Assembly (NCBI GenBank): GCA_028717305.1
Contig: JAQUOC010000065.1
Location: 1 to 7,909, forward strand
Direction: 5' to 3'
DNA from: Dehalococcoidales bacterium
GTDB taxonomy: Bacteria; Chloroflexota; Dehalococcoidia; Dehalococcoidales; UBA5760
DNA length: 7,909 bases
A model generated the notes under the pieces. The model was not told the origin of the DNA. It saw only the letters and a list, made by a program, of their open reading frames with translations, and searched no databases. How positions within the stretch are numbered: position 1 is the first letter of the stretch; each line of letters opens with the position of its first letter. The translations under genes and the position numbers were made by a program. Positions 1 to 4,320 of this stretch are shown here, one piece after another.

Positions 1-30
1 TCAAATGGCTGGGGTAACTACCGCGGTTTT

Positions 31-58
31 TTGCCGTTATATTACTTAGAAAAATAAT
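31..58 (+). promoter_or_regulatory. Possible sigma-70-type promoter for the SIMPL lipoprotein gene
   Basis: TTGCCG (31-36) and AATAAT (53-58) lie 16 nt apart and match the -35 and -10 consensus at 4 and 5 of 6 positions. Transcription would begin about 20 nt before the GTG start. The first 30 bases hold no gene I can recognise. The ACCGCGGT plus T6 stretch at 20-32 may be the tail of an upstream terminator whose 5' arm is outside the window, so the promoter call is tentative. Confidence 0.35.
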
Positions 59-82
59 CATTAGTCGTAAGGAGGATAATCT

Positions 83-847
83 GTGAATAGGAAGAGGTTT
101 ATTATTATCGGCATTCTGGCAATGGTAGTTCCCCTGCTGGTCTTCACCGGATGCGTTACCAGCCCGGCTGGCAACGGCTCTCCGGAATCGGTAAAGGTCG
201 AGTTGGTTAACCAACAGCAGGGTATCTGGGTCAACGGCCAGGGCGAGGTTCAGGCTGTTCCCGATGTGGCTACGGTATGGCTTGGTGTCGAAGCTGAAGA
301 TATTACGGTGGCGGCTGCTCAGGAAAAAGCCGCCGCAGCGATGAATGAGGTAATGACGGCTTTGAAAAACAGCGGCATCGCCGATAAGGATATTAGTACC
401 GAGCAGTTCAGCATCCAGCGGATTACCAGATGGGACTACGATAGAGAGGAAGAAACCGTTACCGGTTATCGGGTCAGCAACATGGTGACCGCTAAAATAA
501 GAGAAATAGATCAGGCGGGCCCGGTCATTGATGCCGTGGCCCTGGCCGGCGGTGACTTTATCCGGGTTAACAATATCAGCTTCTCGATAGACGATCCCAA
601 GGCATATCAGGAAGAGGCTAGGGCCCTGGCGGTTGCTGATGCCAAGGCAAAGGCGGAAAATATGGCCTCTCTGGCCGGTGTTGAACTGGGCAAAGTAACC
701 TATATTTCCGAGAGCGGTGGTTATTACCCCGTTGTTTATCGGGATTACGTGATGGAGGAAGCGTCTGCACCTGCAGCAACGCCCATCGAACCGGGAGAGC
801 TCACGATAAGCATATCTGTTCAGATTGCTTACGATATCCTGGACTAA
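83..847 (+). CDS. SIMPL (DUF541) domain lipoprotein
   Basis: Predicted 254-aa exported protein of the SIMPL/DUF541 family (the family of E. coli YggE and periplasmic BP26). Its biochemical role is poorly defined; members have been linked to stress resistance and envelope function. Residues 1-23 form a lipoprotein-type signal peptide: basic MNRKR, a hydrophobic core, then FTGC with Cys24 as the likely lipidated residue. Phe at -3 is not the most typical lipobox residue. Residues about 47-252 make up the SIMPL domain, opening with the usual VNGQGEV...PDVATVWLGVE strand pattern. An Ala-rich helix follows, then the GYRVSNMVTAKI segment, and an ARALAVADAKAKAENMASLAGV helix near residues 190-210. 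The start is GTG, set by AAGGAGG at 69-75, 7 nt upstream. It appears to be a single-gene unit followed by a strong hairpin. The family call is firm; the function is not. Confidence 0.93.
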   Translation: MNRKRFIIIGILAMVVPLLVFTGCVTSPAGNGSPESVKVELVNQQQGIWVNGQGEVQAVPDVATVWLGVEAEDITVAAAQEKAAAAMNEVMTALKNSGIADKDISTEQFSIQRITRWDYDREEETVTGYRVSNMVTAKIREIDQAGPVIDAVALAGGDFIRVNNISFSIDDPKAYQEEARALAVADAKAKAENMASLAGVELGKVTYISESGGYYPVVYRDYVMEEASAPAATPIEPGELTISISVQIAYDILD

Positions 848-862
848 CTGAAATAGCGGAAA

Positions 863-904
863 GGGAGGAGGCGTATGGTGACAGTCCATCATATGCCTCT
901 TCTC
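863..904 (+). terminator. Long hairpin after the SIMPL gene, probable terminator
   Basis: Positions 863-880 pair with 887-904 to give an 18-bp stem with four G-T wobbles and a 6-nt ACAGTC loop. The stem begins 16 nt after the SIMPL stop codon. The sequence after it (ATCTTTATCC) is only moderately T-rich, so termination may be incomplete. The 5' arm contains GGGAGGAGG followed by ATG, so the hairpin would also hide a possible ribosome binding site (see findings). Confidence 0.65.
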
Positions 905-923
905 ATCTTTATCCATTCATATT

Positions 924-955
924 TTAACAAAATAATAACATTTGCCTGTTACAAT
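924..955 (+). promoter_or_regulatory. Extended -10 promoter for the two small genes
   Basis: TACAAT at 950-955 matches TATAAT at 5 of 6 positions. It is preceded by TG at 947-948, giving the extended TGnTACAAT form that can work without a good -35. A TTAACA (924-929) resembles -35 but lies 20 nt away, longer than usual. Transcription would start near 962, leaving a leader of about 25 nt before the ATG at 987. Confidence 0.5.
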
Positions 956-986
956 ACGTTATATAGACTATAGAGGTGATGGACGG

Positions 987-1136
987 ATGTCTAAGAAATA
1001 TTCAATCAGCTATGAAAGACCTGATGAGCTGGGTACTTTCGTCGTCGACATCAAGGCCAAAACGGAGCAGGAAGCTAAGGATAAATTTAAACAGATGTAT
1101 CCGGGTCGGACTGTAGTATCAGTTGTCGAGAGATAG
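987..1136 (+). CDS. Small protein of unknown function, 49 aa
   Basis: A 49-aa protein beginning MSKKYSISYERP. I do not recognise a named family. The start at 987 is preferred to the in-frame TTG at 942 because a GAGGTGAT Shine-Dalgarno (973-980) lies 6 nt before the ATG, and nothing comparable precedes the TTG. The predicted layout is a short strand (KYSISYE), a second strand (GTFVVDIKA), a charged amphipathic helix (TEQEAKDKFKQMYPG) and a final strand (TVVSVVER). This compact beta-beta-alpha-beta pattern is often seen in small domains of unknown role. It has no Cys, no membrane segment and no signal peptide, so it is probably cytoplasmic. The next small gene starts 30 nt downstream with no terminator between them, so the two are likely cotranscribed. 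Confidence 0.7.
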   Translation: MSKKYSISYERPDELGTFVVDIKAKTEQEAKDKFKQMYPGRTVVSVVER

Positions 1137-1166
1137 GTAAACTGGAATGAGCAGGGGGTAAGGCAG

Positions 1167-1505
1167 ATGAAAGATAGATTGTTAGAGCCCGAATTATATC
1201 GAAAAGAATTACCGGAATACTCTGAGTCTCCATGCGAAGGCAAAATAGTCGTCTCGCACAGGGATGGCTGGCGGTACTTCAATTGTGAGGAAATCGACTG
1301 CGAAGACAACAGGGGAGTGAGTAAGAGCATCGCCGTCAAGGATTATGGTATTGGTAATCGGGAAAGAGAGACGAAGCTGAAGGATATTGTAAAACGCGTC
1401 CTCTGTCCGCAATACAGACGTTCCTGCCAGGTATCCGGATATCTGGAAAAAGGCTACAGTCATCGGGAAGCGTTAGCAATGGCGGATGTAATAGAAGTGA
1501 TTTAG
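1167..1505 (+). CDS. Hypothetical protein, 112 aa, cysteine-containing
   Basis: A 112-aa soluble protein I cannot assign to a family. It is strongly charged, with no signal peptide or membrane helix. Five cysteines stand at 23, 40, 45, 80 and 87; the C40-x4-C45 and C80-x6-C87 spacings could make a metal site or disulfides, but they match no motif I can name. Residues 26-60 look strand-rich (GKIVVSHRDGWRYFNC). Residues 66-80 and 98-111 look helical. A purine-rich GGGGGTAAGG (1154-1163) precedes the ATG. Together with the 49-codon gene upstream it forms a two-gene unit between a promoter at 924-955 and a terminator at 1541-1583. Coding status is supported by the start site, the operon-like spacing and the terminator 35 nt after the stop. 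The overlapping minus-strand frames have no such support. Confidence 0.65.
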   Translation: MKDRLLEPELYRKELPEYSESPCEGKIVVSHRDGWRYFNCEEIDCEDNRGVSKSIAVKDYGIGNRERETKLKDIVKRVLCPQYRRSCQVSGYLEKGYSHREALAMADVIEVI

Positions 1506-1540
1506 CTTTTAGTATCTTTCCCTCTTTCTCCGAATCTGAT

Positions 1541-1583
1541 AAAGAATTAACCCGAAGTTTCAAATGCTTCGGGTTAATTCTTT
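1541..1583 (+). terminator. Rho-independent terminator of the two-gene unit
   Basis: A perfect 17-bp inverted repeat (1541-1557 with 1567-1583) around a 9-nt loop, ending in TTCTTTT on the 3' side and starting with AAAG on the 5' side. It lies 35 nt after the stop of the 112-aa gene. The A/T-rich outer ends allow it to work in both directions. Confidence 0.85.
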
Positions 1584-1644
1584 TGAGTAACCTGCTTTGT
1601 ATAACCGCTATGTTTTATATTGTGGCGCGAGATATTTTGAACAT

Positions 1645-1679
1645 TTGCAATTGACTTCAGTATGTTGTACACTTACATC
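1645..1679 (+). promoter_or_regulatory. Candidate promoter for the zinc-ribbon gene
   Basis: Two overlapping pairs with 17-nt spacing are visible: TTGCAA (1645-1650) with TACACT (1668-1673), and TTGACT (1651-1656) with TACATC (1674-1679). I cannot choose between them. Either would give a leader of roughly 100 nt before the ATG at 1788. The rest of the 282-nt gene-free stretch 1506-1787 holds the terminator at 1541-1583 and the structured leader at 1719-1787; I see no gene in it. Confidence 0.4.
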
Positions 1680-1718
1680 GGTGGTTTTAGTTTAGGTTAT
1701 TACAAGTTTAGATAGGCC

Positions 1719-1787
1719 GTTGTTAGCTTTCTTAATACGCAGGATGACCGAAAACCCTAACCAACTATTATAAAAGGAGGTCATCCT
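1719..1787 (+). promoter_or_regulatory. Structured leader with anti-Shine-Dalgarno segment and possible pseudoknot
   Basis: AGGATGACC (1741-1749) is perfectly complementary to GGTCATCCT (1779-1787), which ends at the base before the ATG and includes the last two G of the Shine-Dalgarno AAGGAGG (1774-1780). The whole site resembles an extended Shine-Dalgarno, so AGGATGACC in turn resembles the 16S rRNA tail GGATCACC. A second helix pairs GTTG (1719-1722) with CAAC (1762-1765), TTAG (1723-1726) with CTAA (1757-1760), and TTTC (1728-1731) with GAAA (1750-1753). AGGATGACC lies in the loop of this stem. Because 1749 and 1750 are adjacent, the two helices could stack as an H-type pseudoknot. The pairing is seen in the sequence; folding and control of translation are inferred. 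Confidence 0.5.
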
Positions 1788-2099
1788 ATGAGTTTTCAGG
1801 ACAAGTCGATCCAATGTTCCGATTGTGGAACTACTTTTATCTTCAGCGCTGACGAACAGGAACTCTTCGCTTCCCGGGGCTATACCAACGAACCCAAGCG
1901 TTGTCTGCCCTGTCGTCAGGCCAGGAAGTCAGAGCGTGGTGGAAACAGTGGCTATGGATCCAGCTATGGATCACGACGCCAGATGTTCCCGGCAACCTGT
2001 GCCGAGTGCGGTAAGGACACCGAAGTTCCCTTTGAACCTCGTCAAGACAGACCCGTTTACTGTAGCGACTGCTATCGTAAATCCAGAAATAATCAATAA
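1788..2099 (+). CDS. Double zinc-ribbon protein (zf-trcl-like plus C-terminal CxxC domain)
   Basis: A 103-aa protein with two treble-clef or zinc-ribbon modules. The first (about 1-47) has C10-x2-C13 and C39-x2-C42 around a central FSADEQELFASRGY helix, the layout of the probable zinc-ribbon family zf-trcl. The second (about 66-98) has C71-x2-C74 and C92-x2-C95 with the conserved VPFEPRQDRPVYCSDCY stretch. A flexible Gly/Ser/Tyr/Arg linker (50-65) joins them. All eight presumed zinc ligands are present. The family's exact function is not established; the basic, Gly-rich character and the RRM gene next door point to RNA or DNA binding. The ATG has an unusually strong Shine-Dalgarno whose downstream half can pair with an upstream leader segment, so translation may be controlled. 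The zinc-ribbon architecture is clear, the role inferred. Confidence 0.88.
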   Translation: MSFQDKSIQCSDCGTTFIFSADEQELFASRGYTNEPKRCLPCRQARKSERGGNSGYGSSYGSRRQMFPATCAECGKDTEVPFEPRQDRPVYCSDCYRKSRNNQ

Positions 2100-2116
2100 A
2101 TCCGGTTGATCTAAAA

Positions 2117-2156
2117 AGACAAACATAGGCCGGCATATCCCGGCCTATGTTTGTCT
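2117..2156. terminator. 17-bp hairpin between zinc-ribbon and RRM genes
   Basis: A perfect 17-bp GC-rich stem (2117-2133 with 2140-2156) around a CATATC loop, 17 nt after the zinc-ribbon stop. On the + strand it is followed by CCTGCC, not a T-tract, so it is a poor intrinsic terminator for that gene, though it may stabilise its 3' end. On the - strand the stem is followed by five T (complement of A at 2113-2117), the standard terminator form. It could therefore stop transcripts arriving from the alcohol dehydrogenase side. Confidence 0.75.
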
Positions 2157-2184
2157 CCTGCCACAGACTATTAACTATCCTCGT

Positions 2185-2190
2185 TATAAT
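2185..2190 (+). promoter_or_regulatory. Candidate -10 element for the RRM gene
   Basis: A perfect TATAAT lies 104 nt before the RRM start codon and after the 2117-2156 hairpin. No convincing -35 is seen 16-18 nt upstream, so this is only a candidate. It implies a leader of nearly 100 nt, similar in length to that of the zinc-ribbon gene. Long leaders are common on cold-induced RNA-binding protein genes. Confidence 0.4.
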
Positions 2191-2293
2191 CGCTACCAGC
2201 AAGCCGGACAAACTTGAGCTTAACCGCAGTAAAGGGTTTCTCATCTCAGAAATAGAGCAATAAATAAATCCGGGTTAACATAAGGAGAACAGT

Positions 2294-2620
2294 ATGAAAA
2301 TCTATGTCGGCAATTTGCCTTATGACGTAAATGAAGAAGAATTAAAGCAAGAATTCTCAGCCTTTGGAGAAGTTAGCGCGGTAGATATCATAACCGATCG
2401 TGACAGTGGTAGACCCAGGGGGTTTGCATTTGTGGAAATGGCTTCAACGTCGGAAGGGCAAGCAGCTATTGAAGCTCTGAATGGGAAGATCGTGAAGGAT
2501 CGGTCGCTGGTTGTCAATCCGGCCCGGCCGCCTGGCGACAACAGGGGGGGCGGCAGGTCGTCCTATAACAATCGGCGGGGCAGCGGTAATTTCGGAAGAG
2601 GGAAGCCGCGAAGATACTGA
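2294..2620 (+). CDS. RRM-domain RNA-binding protein with Gly/Arg tail
   Basis: A 108-aa single-RRM protein of the bacterial/cyanobacterial Rbp type, expected to bind single-stranded RNA in the cytoplasm. RNP2 is IYVGNL (3-8) and RNP1 is RGFAFVEM (42-49). The key aromatic residues Tyr4, Phe44 and Phe46 are in place. The domain spans about 1-76 with the usual LKQEFSAFGEV and AIEALNGK helices. Residues 81-108 form a Gly/Arg/Asn-rich disordered tail ending RGKPRRY, like that of cyanobacterial cold-inducible Rbp proteins. AAGGAG (2282-2287) sits 6 nt before the ATG. The tail contains a run of seven G (2544-2550), a possible slippage site. The gene converges on the alcohol dehydrogenase with only 16 nt between the stops and no terminator visible. 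The RRM call is secure; chaperone or cold-adaptation function is inferred from the family. Confidence 0.95.
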   Translation: MKIYVGNLPYDVNEEELKQEFSAFGEVSAVDIITDRDSGRPRGFAFVEMASTSEGQAAIEALNGKIVKDRSLVVNPARPPGDNRGGGRSSYNNRRGSGNFGRGKPRRY

Positions 2621-2636
2621 ATAACGGGTTCTCATA

Positions 2637-3818
2637 TCAACCTGCCGATTCCAGAGCCTTCTGATATATTCTCTCTATCTCAGCAGGCGACTTCACCTGC
2701 CGCGGGTTAGCCGCGATGTTGGGATCGAAAAAAGCGTTCCTGGCAACGACATCCATATGTTTTTCGAAGTGGTCCAGATTGGTCGCCAGGACTTCTTTGA
2801 GACTGGGAATACCGAGCAGCCGGCTCAATCTAAATACTTCCTTGCTGAGTTCTGCAGTCTGCTTTGTTGCCGTACTCTCTTTAAGGCCGATAATCCGGGC
2901 TATCTCGGCATACCCGGCTTCAGCGTCGGGAAGGTTGAATTCTATTGCGTAGGGCAGCAGAACGGCGTTGCACAGGCCGTGGGGTATGCCGTAACCTGCG
3001 CCTAACGCGTGAGCCAGGGCATGGTTGATGCCCAGTGAGGTGTTGCTGAAAGCTATTCCGGCCATCATGTTAGCCTCGTGCATTTTTTCTCTAGCCTCTT
3101 TGTGGTCGGGTTGCGAGAAGGCTACGGGTAGATACTGAAAAACGTATTTTATCGCCCGCAGCGCCAGCCACTTGGCAGGTTCATTATCGTTAATCGATAT
3201 ATAGGCCTCTACGGCATGGGTGAGTGCGTCCATGCCGGTATTGGCGGTGACTTCGGGCGGCAGAGAAAGACACAGCTCGGGGGCATAAATGGCTGTATCC
3301 GGTACCATTTCGTAGCTGCGCACCGGATATTTCCGCTTGCTGGATTCGTCGAAGATAACCGAGCCGCGGCTGACGCCGGTCCCGCTGCCGCTGGTGGTCT
3401 CGACGGCTATAAATCTGGCTTTAAGCCTTAGCGGAGGTACTGCCTTGATCGGACCTTCTCCCCACTCCCTTACTTTATCGAAAACATCCAGCTCCGGGTG
3501 TTCGTAGAAGATCCAGGCTGATTTGGCCAGATCTATTGGGGACCCGCCGCCGAATCCCAGAATCCAGTCGGGGCTAAATTCAAGGAGTCTCTCCTTAAAA
3601 TCCACGACCTGCCTGATCGGAGGCTCCGGAAGTACGCCTGCCATCAACTCGACCTCCTTTCCTGACTCTGTCAGCAGCGGCAGCACCTTGTCCCCGGCTA
3701 GTCTGGAAGTGGCTTTTCCCCCGCAGATCACCGCCACCCGCTTCATATTCATTTTGGCCAGATGGTTGATGGAGCCATAGCCGAATACTATCTCTCGTGG
3801 TACCCTGAAGTAGCGCAA
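2637..3818 (-). CDS. Iron-containing alcohol dehydrogenase
   Basis: A 393-aa group III (iron-dependent) alcohol dehydrogenase, the usual length for the family of FucO and 1,3-propanediol dehydrogenase. It would interconvert an alcohol and an aldehyde with NAD(P) in the cytoplasm; the substrate cannot be read from sequence. The nucleotide-binding GFGGGSPIDLAKS is at 88-100. The metal ligands are all present by comparison with FucO: Asp197 and His201 in GMDALTHAVEAY, His266 in NHALAHALG, and His280 in GIPHGLCNAVLLP. Residues 141-150 read TTSGSGTGVS where many homologues have a GTGSE-type segment, a small variation. The start is TTG, supported by AAAGGAG 7 nt upstream. It is divergent from the CMD-family gene, with an inverted repeat between them. 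Its 3' end meets the RRM gene with no terminator in the 16-nt gap. Confidence 0.95.
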   Translation of the reverse strand: MRYFRVPREIVFGYGSINHLAKMNMKRVAVICGGKATSRLAGDKVLPLLTESGKEVELMAGVLPEPPIRQVVDFKERLLEFSPDWILGFGGGSPIDLAKSAWIFYEHPELDVFDKVREWGEGPIKAVPPLRLKARFIAVETTSGSGTGVSRGSVIFDESSKRKYPVRSYEMVPDTAIYAPELCLSLPPEVTANTGMDALTHAVEAYISINDNEPAKWLALRAIKYVFQYLPVAFSQPDHKEAREKMHEANMMAGIAFSNTSLGINHALAHALGAGYGIPHGLCNAVLLPYAIEFNLPDAEAGYAEIARIIGLKESTATKQTAELSKEVFRLSRLLGIPSLKEVLATNLDHFEKHMDVVARNAFFDPNIAANPRQVKSPAEIERIYQKALESAG

Positions 3819-3849
3819 AACAGATCTCCTTTCAGGCTGTCAAAAAAAT

Positions 3850-3871
3850 ACAAACCAAGGCGCCGGTTTGT
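3850..3871. repeat. Inverted repeat in the divergent promoter region, possible operator
   Basis: ACAAACC (3850-3856) and GGTTTGT (3865-3871) form a 7-bp inverted repeat around AAGGCGCC. It lies 31 nt upstream of the alcohol dehydrogenase start, within the 146-nt region shared with the divergent CMD-family gene. This is a reasonable place for a repressor or activator site. A second, weaker repeat (TAGGCTT at 3891-3897 with AAGCCTA at 3936-3942) and a CACGTG palindrome (3922-3927) are nearby. No regulator gene is in the window. Confidence 0.35.
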
Positions 3872-3964
3872 GGTATTATTAGGGGTTATATAGGCTTTTT
3901 ATATCATAACATTAATCGCACCACGTGTTTATTTGAAGCCTAATAATTGAGAGGTTTTGCAGAT

Positions 3965-4306
3965 ATGGAAAATCAGTTAAAACTAAATGACGAGCGGATT
4001 GTATTACGAGAAAAATTCAAGCAATTATTTCCCGAATTGATGGCCCAGGAGACTTCCATCCTGGAATCCGTGTATCAGGATGGCGTACTTCCTCGAAAAA
4101 TGAAGCATCTTATCGCTTTAGGAATAGCCCTCAGGGCCGGATGTGAAAATTGCATCCTTTCCCATACTGTTCGGGCACTTGAATCCGGGGCCAGTAAAGA
4201 TGAAATTTTGGAGACCCTGGCGGTGGAATTGGCTATGAGCGGTACATCCGGTTTGGGCGAATCGTTAAGAGTAATCAAAATACTCGATGAATTAGGAAAA
4301 CTATAA
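3965..4306 (+). CDS. Carboxymuconolactone decarboxylase (CMD/AhpD-like) family protein
   Basis: A 113-aa helical protein of the CMD family, which includes AhpD-type alkylhydroperoxidases and gamma-carboxymuconolactone decarboxylases. The CxxC pair Cys60-Cys63 followed by His67 (GCENCILSHT) fits the thiol-redox AhpD type, not the decarboxylase, although AhpD's upstream proton-relay Glu is not obvious in ALRAGC. Residues 43-57 (PRKMKHLIALGIALR) and 71-90 are the usual helices around the active site. The ATG at 3965 is preferred to the in-frame TTG at 3947 because GAGAGG (3949-3954) precedes it and the N-terminus then fits the family. It probably acts as a small multimeric peroxidase or disulfide reductase; the electron donor is unknown. 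It stands alone between two minus-strand genes and has only 14 nt before the convergent nucleotidase stop. Confidence 0.88.
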   Translation: MENQLKLNDERIVLREKFKQLFPELMAQETSILESVYQDGVLPRKMKHLIALGIALRAGCENCILSHTVRALESGASKDEILETLAVELAMSGTSGLGESLRVIKILDELGKL

Positions 4307-4320
4307 ACCGTATTTTCAAT

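Noticed and set aside
942..986. Upstream in-frame extension of the 49-aa gene to a TTG start
   Set aside because: It has no ribosome binding site and overlaps the promoter; the ATG at 987 has an ideal Shine-Dalgarno.
1010..1563. Three minus-strand reading frames over the small-gene unit
   Set aside because: They overlap the better supported + strand genes, lack ribosome sites, and one runs through the terminator hairpin.
1843..2244. 133-codon minus-strand frame
   Set aside because: It is antisense to the zinc-ribbon gene and crosses the 17-bp hairpin; its composition is not protein-like.
2095..2273. 11-bp direct repeat AATAAATCCGG at 2095-2105 and 2263-2273
   Set aside because: It is short and A/T-rich, with no mobile element or duplicated gene between the copies; it may be chance.
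2220..2278. Possible hairpin in the RRM leader (TTAACC 2220-2225 with GGTTAA 2273-2278)
   Set aside because: It is only 6 bp with a 47-nt loop and does not cover the Shine-Dalgarno.
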